DNA from: Erwinia aphidicola
GTDB taxonomy: Bacteria > Pseudomonadota > Gammaproteobacteria > Enterobacterales > Enterobacteriaceae
Direction of reading: 5' to 3'
DNA: 64,000 nucleotides
Assembly (NCBI RefSeq): GCF_024169515.1
Contig: NZ_JAMKCQ010000001.1
Span: 4,216,001-4,280,000, forward strand
Below are positions 8,834 to 16,466 of the stretch, piece after piece. Both the position numbers and the translations under genes were made by a program. Below the pieces are notes generated by a model. That model searched no databases, had not been told where the DNA came from, and worked only from the letters and a program-made list of their open reading frames with translations. Every line of letters begins with the position of its first letter. Position 1 is the first letter of the stretch.

Positions 8834-9499
8834 CTACAGCTTTAGCGCGCTTAAATCGAGATAGTGCGCCAGCTCGCGCGTTTCGGCTCGCGGCAGATAC
8901 GGCAGCTCCCCCAGCAGCGGCGCCGGGATCTTATCCCTCAGCACGTCGATAATTTGCGCATAGTGCGCCAGCCCCGGATTTATCCGGTTGGCAACCCAGC
9001 CCAGCAGCGGCAATCCATCATTCACCACCGCCTGCGCCGTCAGCAGCGCATGGCTGATGCAGCCCAGCTTGATCCCCACCACCAGTACCACCGGCAGCTG
9101 TTCCTGCACCGCCCATTCCGATAACGGCCGCAAATCGTTCATCAGGCTGCGCCAGCCGCCCGTCCCTTCCACCACGGTGTAATCCGCCTGCCCGTCCAGT
9201 GCCCTCAGCCCATGGCTGAGCGTGGCGTAATCAATCGGCGTGCGGCTGGTGCTGATTTCATCTTCCAGCAGGGTGACCGGGTTGATCGCCTGGTACGGCA
9301 GTAGAATCGATGATGAAGCCTGCAGAACCAGCGCATCTTTATTGCGCGGCCCCTCTTCCGTTTGCTGGCTGCTTTTAGCCACAGGTTTATAGCCTACGGC
9401 CTGTTTACCCTGCGCTGCCAGCTTCTGTAGCAGCGCGCGGGACACCACCGTTTTGCCGACTTCTGTATCGGTTCCGGTAACAAATAGACGTTTCAACAT
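8834..9499 (-). CDS. ynfK: Dethiobiotin synthetase paralogue YnfK (BioD2 type)
   Basis: An ATP-dependent ligase-fold protein of the BioD family, which closes the ureido ring of 7,8-diaminopelargonate with CO2 to give dethiobiotin. The P-loop GTDTEVGKT is at about residues 9-17, with VVEGTGGW further on, as in BioD. Its position next to mlc, away from any bio operon, marks it as the YnfK paralogue. Start 9499 (221 residues) is preferred since GGAG lies 6-10 bp upstream; an in-frame start at 9538 would add 13 residues. Whether this paralogue makes biotin in vivo is uncertain. Confidence 0.85.
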   Translation of the reverse strand: MLKRLFVTGTDTEVGKTVVSRALLQKLAAQGKQAVGYKPVAKSSQQTEEGPRNKDALVLQASSSILLPYQAINPVTLLEDEISTSRTPIDYATLSHGLRALDGQADYTVVEGTGGWRSLMNDLRPLSEWAVQEQLPVVLVVGIKLGCISHALLTAQAVVNDGLPLLGWVANRINPGLAHYAQIIDVLRDKIPAPLLGELPYLPRAETRELAHYLDLSALKL

Positions 9500-9620
9500 G
9501 AATGGCTCCGGCAGGCCCTGTCTGTCCAGGGTAATCATTTTCGTACTTTACAAGTGAGCGAAAATTGTAGGGCAGTACCGCCCGCCGGAGATTGCGTTAG
9601 CGCAAGATTTAGTGGATTTA

Positions 9621-10838
9621 TCAGCCCTGTAGCAGCTTGATTAATAACGAACCGTTATACAGGGCATCTTTGACCAGCGCGGCGCCCGGCATGGTGCCGA
9701 GATTAACAAACTCGGTTGGCTCAACCTGTAAGTCAGCGCTGTAGCGGGGTAGCGCCTGCTGGCGAATGCAGGTGGCGATAGCGGGGAACAGCACGCTCTG
9801 GGCACGATTAAGTGGGGAACCGATAAGAATTTTTTGAGGATGGAACAGATTAACCATGATGGCCACAATGCGCCCCACGCTGCTACCGACCCCGGCGATG
9901 ACATCGCAGGCCAGCTGATCGCCAGCCAGCGCCGCGTCGCACAGCGCATCAATCGTCAGAGGCTGATTATGCAGCGTTGAGCTCATCGACGCCTGCATGC
10001 GCTGCGCGGCCAGTTCCAGCATGCTGTCGATACTGGCCACGGTTTCCAGGCAGCCGTGATTGCCGCAGTAGCAGCGCTTGCCCCACGGATCGACCTGCGT
10101 GTGGCCAATTTCCACCAGCGTACTGCTGCCACCGTGCAGCAACCGGCCACCGGTAATCACACCGGCGCCAACATGATGGTCAATCACCACCTGCAGGACA
10201 TCGCTGGCATCGCGCGAGGCGCCAAACAGCGACTCCGCCATGGTCCAGGCGCAGATGTCGTGCTGGATATAGACCGGCAGCCCGGTGCGCTTCGCCAGTT
10301 CTGGCCCCAGCGGCATATCATCAACCTGATAAAACGGCATGCGGTGCACAATACCGGACTGGCTGTTCATAATCCCGGGCAGCGTAATGGCGATAGCGGT
10401 AAGGCGTTCCAGCTTGTGCTGGTGATCGATAAAGAACCGATCGATGAGCTGGATGATGCGCATCAGCAGCGGCTGGTCAGCCTCGGCAGGCAGCGGAAAT
10501 TGCTGCTCCACCACCATTTTGCTGCTCAGATCGCGCAGCGCGAGCGTGATTTCGCCGTTGCCAATGCGGGCAGAGAGATAGTGCCAGGCCTGGGTGTCCA
10601 GCACCAGGCCAACCGCCGGACGCCCACGGCTGCCCGGCTCCTGAAACTCGGTTTCCTGTACCAGATGAGCTTCCAGCATTTCGCGCACAATTTTGGTAAT
10701 ACTGGCCGGGGCCAGCTGAGCTTTTTTGGACAGCTCAATCCGCGAGATGGGCCCAAACCTGTCGATCAGTCGGTACACCGCTCCGGCATTAGTCTGTTTT
10801 ATCTGATCGATATGACCAGGCTGACTATCCGCAATCAC
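9621..10838 (-). CDS. mlc: Mlc, global repressor of PTS sugar uptake (ROK family)
   Basis: A DNA-binding repressor of ptsG, ptsHI, manXYZ, malT and itself; it is sequestered at the membrane by dephosphorylated EIICB-Glc. The 405-residue product matches E. coli Mlc along its length: an N-terminal winged helix (QLAPASITKIVREMLEAHLV, residues 41-60), the ROK core, and a structural zinc site formed by H246, C256, C258 and C263 (GHTQVDPWGKRCYCGNHGC). The GTG start at 10838 gives the homologous N-terminus. Upstream are a palindromic Mlc-type operator and a CRP site, in keeping with the autoregulation known for this gene. Confidence 0.96.
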   Translation of the reverse strand: MIADSQPGHIDQIKQTNAGAVYRLIDRFGPISRIELSKKAQLAPASITKIVREMLEAHLVQETEFQEPGSRGRPAVGLVLDTQAWHYLSARIGNGEITLALRDLSSKMVVEQQFPLPAEADQPLLMRIIQLIDRFFIDHQHKLERLTAIAITLPGIMNSQSGIVHRMPFYQVDDMPLGPELAKRTGLPVYIQHDICAWTMAESLFGASRDASDVLQVVIDHHVGAGVITGGRLLHGGSSTLVEIGHTQVDPWGKRCYCGNHGCLETVASIDSMLELAAQRMQASMSSTLHNQPLTIDALCDAALAGDQLACDVIAGVGSSVGRIVAIMVNLFHPQKILIGSPLNRAQSVLFPAIATCIRQQALPRYSADLQVEPTEFVNLGTMPGAALVKDALYNGSLLIKLLQG

Positions 10839-10895
10839 ACCCCACTCCTGATTATTACCTGCCCGTCACAGCCGAAATGCGACCGAAAGAAGCAC

Positions 10896-10917
10896 TTATT
10901 TTCACGCTTCAAAATAA
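10896..10917. promoter_or_regulatory. Mlc-type operator upstream of mlc
   Basis: Perfect 7-bp arms TTATTTT (10896-10902) and AAAATAA (10911-10917) flank CACGCTTC, the architecture of known Mlc/NagC operators. It lies 58-79 bp upstream of the mlc start, consistent with autorepression. Confidence 0.7.
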
Positions 10918-10973
10918 AGCCATCTGTGCATGGTGAAACACTTATCAGATGGCGTCAAATATTTGATTCGATA

Positions 10974-10989
10974 TGTGATTTACAGCACA
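10974..10989. promoter_or_regulatory. CRP-binding site candidate upstream of mlc
   Basis: TGTGA-TTTACA-GCACA matches the CRP consensus TGTGA-N6-TCACA at 9 of 10 positions. It is about 140 bp upstream of mlc. The E. coli mlc promoter is also under cAMP-CRP control. Confidence 0.6.
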
Positions 10990-11007
10990 TAAACCAGCAC
11001 CATGCGC

Positions 11008-11919
11008 TCATGTTTTCTGCGAAAAAGAGCGTTCCTGGCGCAGGAGCAGTGACATCATCGCCGCCGTCACCGCCGGAATTTCCCGCTGCTTCGACCACAC
11101 CAACCACACTTCAGACTGCGCGTCCTGCTCCTCCAGTGGGATCCACACCACATCGCTCAGCCGCACGCGGTGAAACGAGGCGGGTAAAATAGAGACGCCC
11201 AGCCCGGTAGAGACCAGACCGATGATCGTCATTGCTTCCCCCACCTCCTGGGCAATGTTTGGCTGGATCTGATAGCGGCGCAGCAGCTCCAGCACCTCGC
11301 TATAGAGTGCCGTGCCGACGCTGGGGTCAAAAAAGACAAACGCTTCCTGCGCCAGATCGCTAAGCGCAATTTTCTGCCGTGTTGCCAGACGGTGAGCGCG
11401 GTGAACCAGCGCGTACATCGGCTCACGCAGCAACAGCTGATGGTTGAGATTGTCCGGCAGATCGGTATTGCGCATCACGCCAAGATCCAGCCGTCCGTCG
11501 CTGAGCGGCGCCAGCTGCTGGCGGGTGTTGATCTCCTGCATCTGCACATGCACGGCGGGAAAGCGCTGGCGGAAGTTGAACAGCGCATCGGAAACGGCGG
11601 TAATAAACGGCGCGGAGGAGGTAAAACCAATGCGAAGTTCGCCTTCATCCCCGCGATGCAGCCTGGCGGCTTTTTCCGCGGCCTTGGTCACGTTGAGCAT
11701 AATCTGGCGCGCATCGAGCAGAAACTGCTGCCCGGCGGCGGTCAGCTGCACGCTGCGATTGGTGCGCGCCAACAGGCGCGCGCCGATCTCCTGCTCCAGC
11801 AGTTGGATCTGCTGGCTAAGCGGCGGCTGCGAGATATTCAGGCGCGTGGCTGCGCGGCCAAAGTGCAGCTCTTCAGCAACGGCAATAAAGTAGCGCAGAT
11901 GACGGAGTTCGATATTCAT
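11008..11919 (-). CDS. ynfL: LysR-family regulator YnfL
   Basis: A 303-residue LysR-type regulator. The N-terminal winged helix-turn-helix is ELRHLRYFIAVAEELHFGRA followed by ARLNISQPPLSQQIQLLEQE, and residues from about 90 onward form the two-lobed inducer-binding domain. It lies between mlc and the divergent MFS gene ynfM, exactly as E. coli YnfL does. The obvious target is ynfM; a 15-bp palindrome lies in the shared promoter region. Its inducer is unknown. Confidence 0.9.
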   Translation of the reverse strand: MNIELRHLRYFIAVAEELHFGRAATRLNISQPPLSQQIQLLEQEIGARLLARTNRSVQLTAAGQQFLLDARQIMLNVTKAAEKAARLHRGDEGELRIGFTSSAPFITAVSDALFNFRQRFPAVHVQMQEINTRQQLAPLSDGRLDLGVMRNTDLPDNLNHQLLLREPMYALVHRAHRLATRQKIALSDLAQEAFVFFDPSVGTALYSEVLELLRRYQIQPNIAQEVGEAMTIIGLVSTGLGVSILPASFHRVRLSDVVWIPLEEQDAQSEVWLVWSKQREIPAVTAAMMSLLLRQERSFSQKT

Positions 11920-11937
11920 ATTTTAAACATATCATTT

Positions 11938-11952
11938 TATATTATTAATATA
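11938..11952. promoter_or_regulatory. Palindrome in the ynfL/ynfM divergent promoter, LysR-site candidate
   Basis: TATATTA-T-TAATATA is a perfect 7-1-7 inverted repeat just upstream of the ynfL start. It contains the T-N11-A form favoured by LysR regulators, so it may be the YnfL site for autoregulation and for ynfM control. The region is AT-rich, so chance is possible. Confidence 0.4.
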
Positions 11953-12033
11953 TTAGACATCATAATCCGCATTTCTTACCCTTGACAACGTGATACCTCA
12001 AATTGACTACTCAAAATAAAAAAAGGAATAGAA

Positions 12034-13302
12034 GTGAACCGGTCACCCTCTGCCGTTGCGGCGCCAGACCGCGCTGAACGAGCCTCCTCCCCCGCTGATG
12101 TCCAGGGCAAAGCCAGCAAAGAGCTGTATATCAAACGCGGTACGCCGCAGTTTATGCGCGTGACGCTGGCGCTGTTCTCTGCCGGTTTGGCAACTTTTGC
12201 TCTGCTGTACTGCGTGCAGCCAATCCTGCCCGTTCTGTCGCAGGAGTTTGGTGTTTCTCCTGCGGCCAGCAGTATCTCCCTGTCGATCTCCACCGGGCTG
12301 CTGGCGCTCGGCCTGCTGATTACCGGCCCGCTGTCTGATGCGATTGGCCGCAAGCCGGTGATGGTTACCGCCCTGATGCTGGCGGCGATCTGTACGCTGC
12401 TTTCCGCTACCATGACCAGCTGGCACGGTATTTTGCTGATGCGGGCGCTAATTGGCCTGTCGCTGAGCGGTGTGGCAGCGGTCGGAATGACCTACCTTAG
12501 CGAGGAAATCCATCCGAGCATGGTGGCGTTCTCCATGGGGCTGTATATCAGCGGTAACTCCATCGGTGGGATGAGCGGTCGCCTGCTGAGCGGGGTGATT
12601 ACCGACTTCAGCAGCTGGCGTGTGGCGGTAATGGTTATCGGCTGTTTTGCCCTGGCTTCGGCGCTGATGTTCTGGAAGATCCTGCCGGCCTCGCGCCATT
12701 TCCGCCCGGCTTCACTTAAGCCGCGCAGCCTGCTGATCAACTTCCGCCTGCACTGGCGAGATAGCGGCCTGCCGCTGCTGTTCGCCGAAGGCTTCCTGCT
12801 GATGGGGGCGTTCGTTACTCTGTTTAACTATATTGGCTACCGCCTGCTCTCTGCACCTTTTTCGCTCAGTCAGGCGGTTGTCGGGCTGCTGTCGGTGGTG
12901 TACCTGACCGGGTCGTGGAGTTCGCCGAAGGCGGGTGCAATGACGGCAAAGTATGGTCGCGCCCCGGTGCTGCTCTTCTCCACCGCCATTATGCTGATCG
13001 GGTTACTGATTACCCTGACCAACAATATCTGGCTGATTCTGGCCGGGATGATGCTCTTCACCGCCGGATTCTTTGCTGCACACTCGGTAGCCAGCGGCTG
13101 GATTGGACCACGCGCCCGCCGCGCTAAGGGCCAGGCTTCTTCGCTGTATTTGTTCAGTTATTACCTTGGCTCCAGCGTAGCGGGTACGCTCGGCGGCGTG
13201 TTCTGGCATAACTTCGGCTGGCACGGGATTACCGCATTTATCGCTGCGCTGCTGGTGATGGCGCTACTGGTGGCAACACGGCTGCACGGGAAGCGGCTGT
13301 AG
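12034..13302 (+). CDS. ynfM: MFS transporter YnfM
   Basis: A 422-residue, 12-span major facilitator of the DHA1 group, alignable end to end with E. coli YnfM (417 residues): YIKRGTPQFMRVTLALFSAG, GPLSDAIGRKPVMVTALML (motif A), LSEEIHPSMVAFSMGLYISG and SSLYLFSYYLGSS. The start is GTG 12034 behind AAAAGGA. E. coli YnfM has been linked to arabinose efflux in overexpression work, but the natural substrate is unsettled. It is divergent from its presumed regulator ynfL. A tandem repeat array replaces the E. coli neighbour asr. Confidence 0.92.
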   Translation: MNRSPSAVAAPDRAERASSPADVQGKASKELYIKRGTPQFMRVTLALFSAGLATFALLYCVQPILPVLSQEFGVSPAASSISLSISTGLLALGLLITGPLSDAIGRKPVMVTALMLAAICTLLSATMTSWHGILLMRALIGLSLSGVAAVGMTYLSEEIHPSMVAFSMGLYISGNSIGGMSGRLLSGVITDFSSWRVAVMVIGCFALASALMFWKILPASRHFRPASLKPRSLLINFRLHWRDSGLPLLFAEGFLLMGAFVTLFNYIGYRLLSAPFSLSQAVVGLLSVVYLTGSWSSPKAGAMTAKYGRAPVLLFSTAIMLIGLLITLTNNIWLILAGMMLFTAGFFAAHSVASGWIGPRARRAKGQASSLYLFSYYLGSSVAGTLGGVFWHNFGWHGITAFIAALLVMALLVATRLHGKRL

Positions 13303-13311
13303 CGGTTTGAT

Positions 13312-13605
13312 GGCGGGCGAGGCATGCCATCGCCCCTACGACAACATCTGACGGGCGAGGCACGCCGTCGCCCCTACGACAACATCTGACGGGCGAGGCA
13401 CGCCGTCGCCCCTACGACAATATCTGGCGGGCGAGGCATGCCGTCGCCCCTACGACAACATCTGACGGGCGAGGCATGCCGTCGCCCCTACGACAACATC
13501 TGACGGGCGAGGCATGCCGTCGCCCCTACGACAACATCCGGCGGGCGAGGCACGCCGTCGCCCCTACGACAATATCTGGCGGGCGAGGCATGCCATCGCC
13601 CCTAC
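13312..13605. repeat. Eight-unit tandem array, exact 38-bp period, GCATGC palindromic core
   Basis: Units begin at 13312, 13350, 13388, 13426, 13464, 13502, 13540 and 13578, each exactly 38 bp apart. Each has a palindromic core of the type GGGCGAGGCATGCCGTCGCC followed by CCTACGACAACATCTG. Units differ at only a few bases (GCATGC or GCACGC, AACATC or AATATC, GACGGG or GGCGGG). The part between the palindromes is repeated too, so it is not a spacer in the CRISPR sense. It fills the gap between ynfM and tus. Confidence 0.95.
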
Positions 13606-13616
13606 TCGCCATGAGC

Positions 13617-13643
13617 GTAGGGGTCGGGCATGCCCGACCCTAC
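13617..13643. repeat. Single GCATGC palindrome before tus
   Basis: GTAGGGGTCGGGCATGCCCG, then ACCCTAC: a near-perfect 27-bp palindrome of the dispersed family, standing 12 bp after the 38-bp array. The same sequence recurs at 27039-27062. Confidence 0.85.
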
Positions 13644-13698
13644 AGACGACATTGGCACCTTTGCCGATGTTCATCTCCGTTATTGTCTGCTATATTCC

Positions 13699-13717
13699 AA
13701 AGGTATGTTGTAACTAA
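13699..13717 (+). other. Ter: Ter replication-fork arrest site upstream of tus
   Basis: AAGGTATGTTGTAACTAAT contains the conserved Ter core GTATGTTGTAACTA and lies 12 bp before the tus start, as E. coli TerB does. By comparison with TerB, the G-rich side that carries the locking C/G pair faces left, so a fork moving in the direction of increasing coordinates would be blocked and the opposite fork let through. An extended -10, TGC followed by TATATT (13688-13696), sits directly upstream, so Tus bound to Ter would repress its own promoter. Confidence 0.9.
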
Positions 13718-13728
13718 TGGAGAGAGTT

Positions 13729-14658
13729 ATGAGCCGTTATGATGCCGTCGACAGGCTACACCGCTGTGTCACGCAGCTGGAGCAGGAGCTGGATACCTTG
13801 CAGCATCAACTGCTGGATTTGCGCCTGCTGGCGGCCAGGGTTTTTGAACTGCCCGCCGTGGAAAAAGGCAAGGAGCACGATCCGCTGACTGAGATTGCGG
13901 TGGAGCAGCTGGTCGGTCAGCCCGCCCTGCAGCGGGCCCTCAGCCACTTCTGCCGCCTGTTTATGCAGCATCAATCAGAAAAAATCAGCACCAAGGCCGC
14001 GGTACGCCTGCCGGGCGCTATCTGCGTGGAAACGGACGCTGAGCAGAGTGCCCTGTTACAACAGCAGGTCGCCACTATCAATCAGCTCAAACAGCAGCTG
14101 GAGCAGATTATCACCGTAGAGTCGGGCCTGCCGCCCGAGGAGCGCTTCGAGTTTGTGCATACCCACCTGCGCGGCCTAATCACGCTGAATGCCTACCGTT
14201 CGATCGCCCTGCTGGACGCGCCGGATTCAGTGCGCTTTGGCTGGGCAAATAAGCACATTATCAAGAACGTCAGCCGTGAAGAGATGCTTGAGAAGCTGAA
14301 TAAAAGCCTGCAGGCCGGGCGCGCGGTGGCCCCGTGGACGCGTGAGCAGTGGGCAGAACGCGTCGCGGATGAGATTGAAGCGATTAAGTCGCTGCCGGCT
14401 CATGCCGCGCTGAAGATTAAACGCCCGGTGAAAGTGCAGCCCATTGCGCGCGTGTGGGATAGCCAACAGCAGAAGCAGACGCAGCTGGCCTGCCCTTCAC
14501 CGCTGCTGGTGATGTGCCCGGACGCGAACAGCGTGCCGAAGCTGGGTGAGCTGCTGAATTATGATGCCGGGAAAGTCACGCATCGCTATAAGCCGGAGGC
14601 GCAACCGCTGTATCTGCTGATCCCGCGGCTGCATTTGTATAGCGATCGGTTAGTTTGA
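13729..14658 (+). CDS. tus: Tus, replication terminus site-binding protein
   Basis: A monomeric DNA-binding protein that locks onto Ter sites and stops DnaB helicase from one side. The product from ATG 13729 is 309 residues, identical in length to E. coli Tus; GGAGAGAG just upstream supports this start over ATG 13717, which overlaps the Ter site. Conserved stretches include HLRGLITLNAYRS, FGWANKHIIKNVSREE, VAPWTREQW, LKIKRPVKVQPIARVW (DNA-binding strands) and GELLNYDAGKVTHRYKPEAQ. In E. coli rstAB lies next door; here the repeat array takes that position. Expected control is autorepression through the upstream Ter. Confidence 0.96.
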   Translation: MSRYDAVDRLHRCVTQLEQELDTLQHQLLDLRLLAARVFELPAVEKGKEHDPLTEIAVEQLVGQPALQRALSHFCRLFMQHQSEKISTKAAVRLPGAICVETDAEQSALLQQQVATINQLKQQLEQIITVESGLPPEERFEFVHTHLRGLITLNAYRSIALLDAPDSVRFGWANKHIIKNVSREEMLEKLNKSLQAGRAVAPWTREQWAERVADEIEAIKSLPAHAALKIKRPVKVQPIARVWDSQQQKQTQLACPSPLLVMCPDANSVPKLGELLNYDAGKVTHRYKPEAQPLYLLIPRLHLYSDRLV

Positions 14659-14670
14659 ATGACGATTGCT

Positions 14671-14839
14671 GCGGGCCGACCGGAAAAAAAGGTCGGCCCC
14701 TACAAAAACCTGATTCCTACTGGCGAGCATAAGTTTGCTGCGGGCCGACCGGAAAAAAGGTCGGCCCCTACAAAATCCTGATTCCTACTGGAGAGCATGA
14801 GTTTGCTGCGGGTCGACCGGAAAAAAGGTCGACCCCTAC
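14671..14839. repeat. Three hairpin repeats (GGTCGACCGGAAAAA type) between tus and fumC
   Basis: Copies start at 14671, 14740 and 14808 (69- and 68-bp steps). Each is a hairpin of the type GGGCCGACC, GGAAAAAA, GGTCGGCCC ending in CTAC, with the linker containing CTGATTCCTACTGG repeated as well. They lie between convergent tus and fumC and could end transcripts from either side. The same hairpin type is found at 22074, 26935 and 31700. Confidence 0.9.
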
Positions 14840-14870
14840 AAAACTGGCGAGCATGAGTTTGCTACGGGCG

Positions 14871-16268
14871 TTACACCTTCATGCTGCCGACCATCTCTTC
14901 CGGGCGCACCCAGGCGTCGAACTCCTCTTCGGTCAGGTAACCCAGCTTCAGCGCTGAGCCTTTCAGCGTCAGCCCCTCTTTATGCGCTTTTTTCGCAATT
15001 TCTGCCGCTTTATCGTAGCCGATATGGGTATTGAGCGCGGTCACCAGCATCAGCGATTCGTTCAGCAGCTGGGTGATGCGGTCACGATTTGGCTCGATGC
15101 CCACGGCGCAGTGGTGGTTAAAGCTGTCCATTCCGTCGGCCAGCAGGCGCACCGACTGCAGGAAGTTGTGGATCACCATCGGGCGATAAACGTTCAGCTC
15201 GAAGTTACCGGACGCGCCGCCCATATTCACCGCCACATCATTGCCCATCACCTGGCAGCACAGCATGGTCATCGCTTCACACTGCGTCGGGTTGACCTTA
15301 CCCGGCATAATTGAACTGCCCGGCTCGTTTTCCGGGATGGAAAGTTCGCCGATGCCGCAGCGCGGGCCGGACGACAGCCAGCGCACGTCGTTGGCAATTT
15401 TCATCAGCGAAGCCGCCAGCCCCTTCAGCGAACCGTGCGCATGCACCAGCGCATCGCAGGTCGCCAGCGCTTCAAATTTATTCGGTGCGGTAACAAACGG
15501 CTGCTGAGTCAGCTCCGCCAGCTCTTTGGCCACGCGTACCGCGTATTCCGGGTGGGTGTTCAGCCCGGTGCCTACCGCCGTGCCGCCCAGCGCCAGCTCC
15601 GCCACATGCGGGATACTCTGTTCAATATGCTTGAGATTGTGGCTCAGCATCGCCACCCAGCCGGAGATCTCCTGGCCGAGCGTCAGCGGCGTCGCATCCT
15701 GTAAATGGGTACGGCCAATTTTGACGATGTCTTTAAACGCTTCTGCCTTCTCGCTCAGCGTTTTCTGCAACACTTTCAGCTGGGGGATCAGGTGCTGCTG
15801 CACCGCCACCACCGCCGCGACGTGCATGGCAGTTGGGAACACGTCGTTAGAGCTCTGGCTCTTATTAACATCATCATTGGGGTGAACCAGGCGCGACATG
15901 CCGCGCTCGCCGCCGAGGATCTCGCTGGCGCGGTTTGCCAGCACCTCGTTCATATTCATATTGGTTTGCGTGCCGGAGCCGGTTTGCCAGATAGCCAGCG
16001 GGAACTCCCCGTGATGCTTGTCCGCCAGCACTTCGTCCGCCGCTTTGATGATCGCCTCGGCACGCTCATCCGGTAACAGCTTCAGGTCGCTGTTCACTTT
16101 GGCTGCAGCACGCTTGGTCAGCGCCAGCGCATACACCAGCTCGGTCGGCATTTTTTCTGTCGAAATGCGGAAGTGCTCCAGCGAGCGCTGTGTTTGCGCG
16201 CCCCAGAGTTTATCGGCGGGGACATCGATCGGTCCCATTGAGTCTTTTTCAACGCGGTTGGCAGCCAT
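14871..16268 (-). CDS. fumC: Fumarate hydratase class II
   Basis: The iron-free, oxidant-resistant fumarase of the citric acid cycle, a homotetramer interconverting fumarate and malate. Class II signatures are present: [15 protein letters not shown], the B-site region [26 protein letters not shown] with the catalytic histidine, and the mobile SS loop [11 protein letters not shown]. Start 16268 gives 465 residues (E. coli 467), with AGGAGAG upstream; an upstream in-frame GTG would run through that RBS. In E. coli fumA lies immediately upstream; it is absent here. SoxRS and sigma-S control is known in E. coli but no site was checked here. Confidence 0.97.
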   Translation of the reverse strand: MAANRVEKDSMGPIDVPADKLWGAQTQRSLEHFRISTEKMPTELVYALALTKRAAAKVNSDLKLLPDERAEAIIKAADEVLADKHHGEFPLAIWQTGSGTQTNMNMNEVLANRASEILGGERGMSRLVHPNDDVNKSQSSNDVFPTAMHVAAVVAVQQHLIPQLKVLQKTLSEKAEAFKDIVKIGRTHLQDATPLTLGQEISGWVAMLSHNLKHIEQSIPHVAELALGGTAVGTGLNTHPEYAVRVAKELAELTQQPFVTAPNKFEALATCDALVHAHGSLKGLAASLMKIANDVRWLSSGPRCGIGELSIPENEPGSSIMPGKVNPTQCEAMTMLCCQVMGNDVAVNMGGASGNFELNVYRPMVIHNFLQSVRLLADGMDSFNHHCAVGIEPNRDRITQLLNESLMLVTALNTHIGYDKAAEIAKKAHKEGLTLKGSALKLGYLTEEEFDAWVRPEEMVGSMKV

Positions 16269-16466
16269 TCCTCTCTCCTTTAGCACAACTTTTTTTGGCG
16301 CTTTTAACTTTGCGATAGGTCAAAAACGCGCACATGAGTGATAAGTCTGACACAGTATAGTTTACGAGTATGCGACTCATTCGCGTTTATCGCACGTTGA
16401 TTATCTCTCTGCGCCATTTTTCTGCTTTAATAGCGCCAGTAACCAGTGAATGACCAGGGAGAAATG

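Noticed and set aside
13312..13605. CRISPR-like array upstream of tus
   Set aside because: The whole 38-bp unit repeats, including the part that would be the spacer; there are no unique spacers and no cas genes in the window.
13717..13728. Upstream start codon for tus at 13717
   Set aside because: It overlaps the Ter site and lacks a ribosome-binding site; start 13729 gives exactly the E. coli length.
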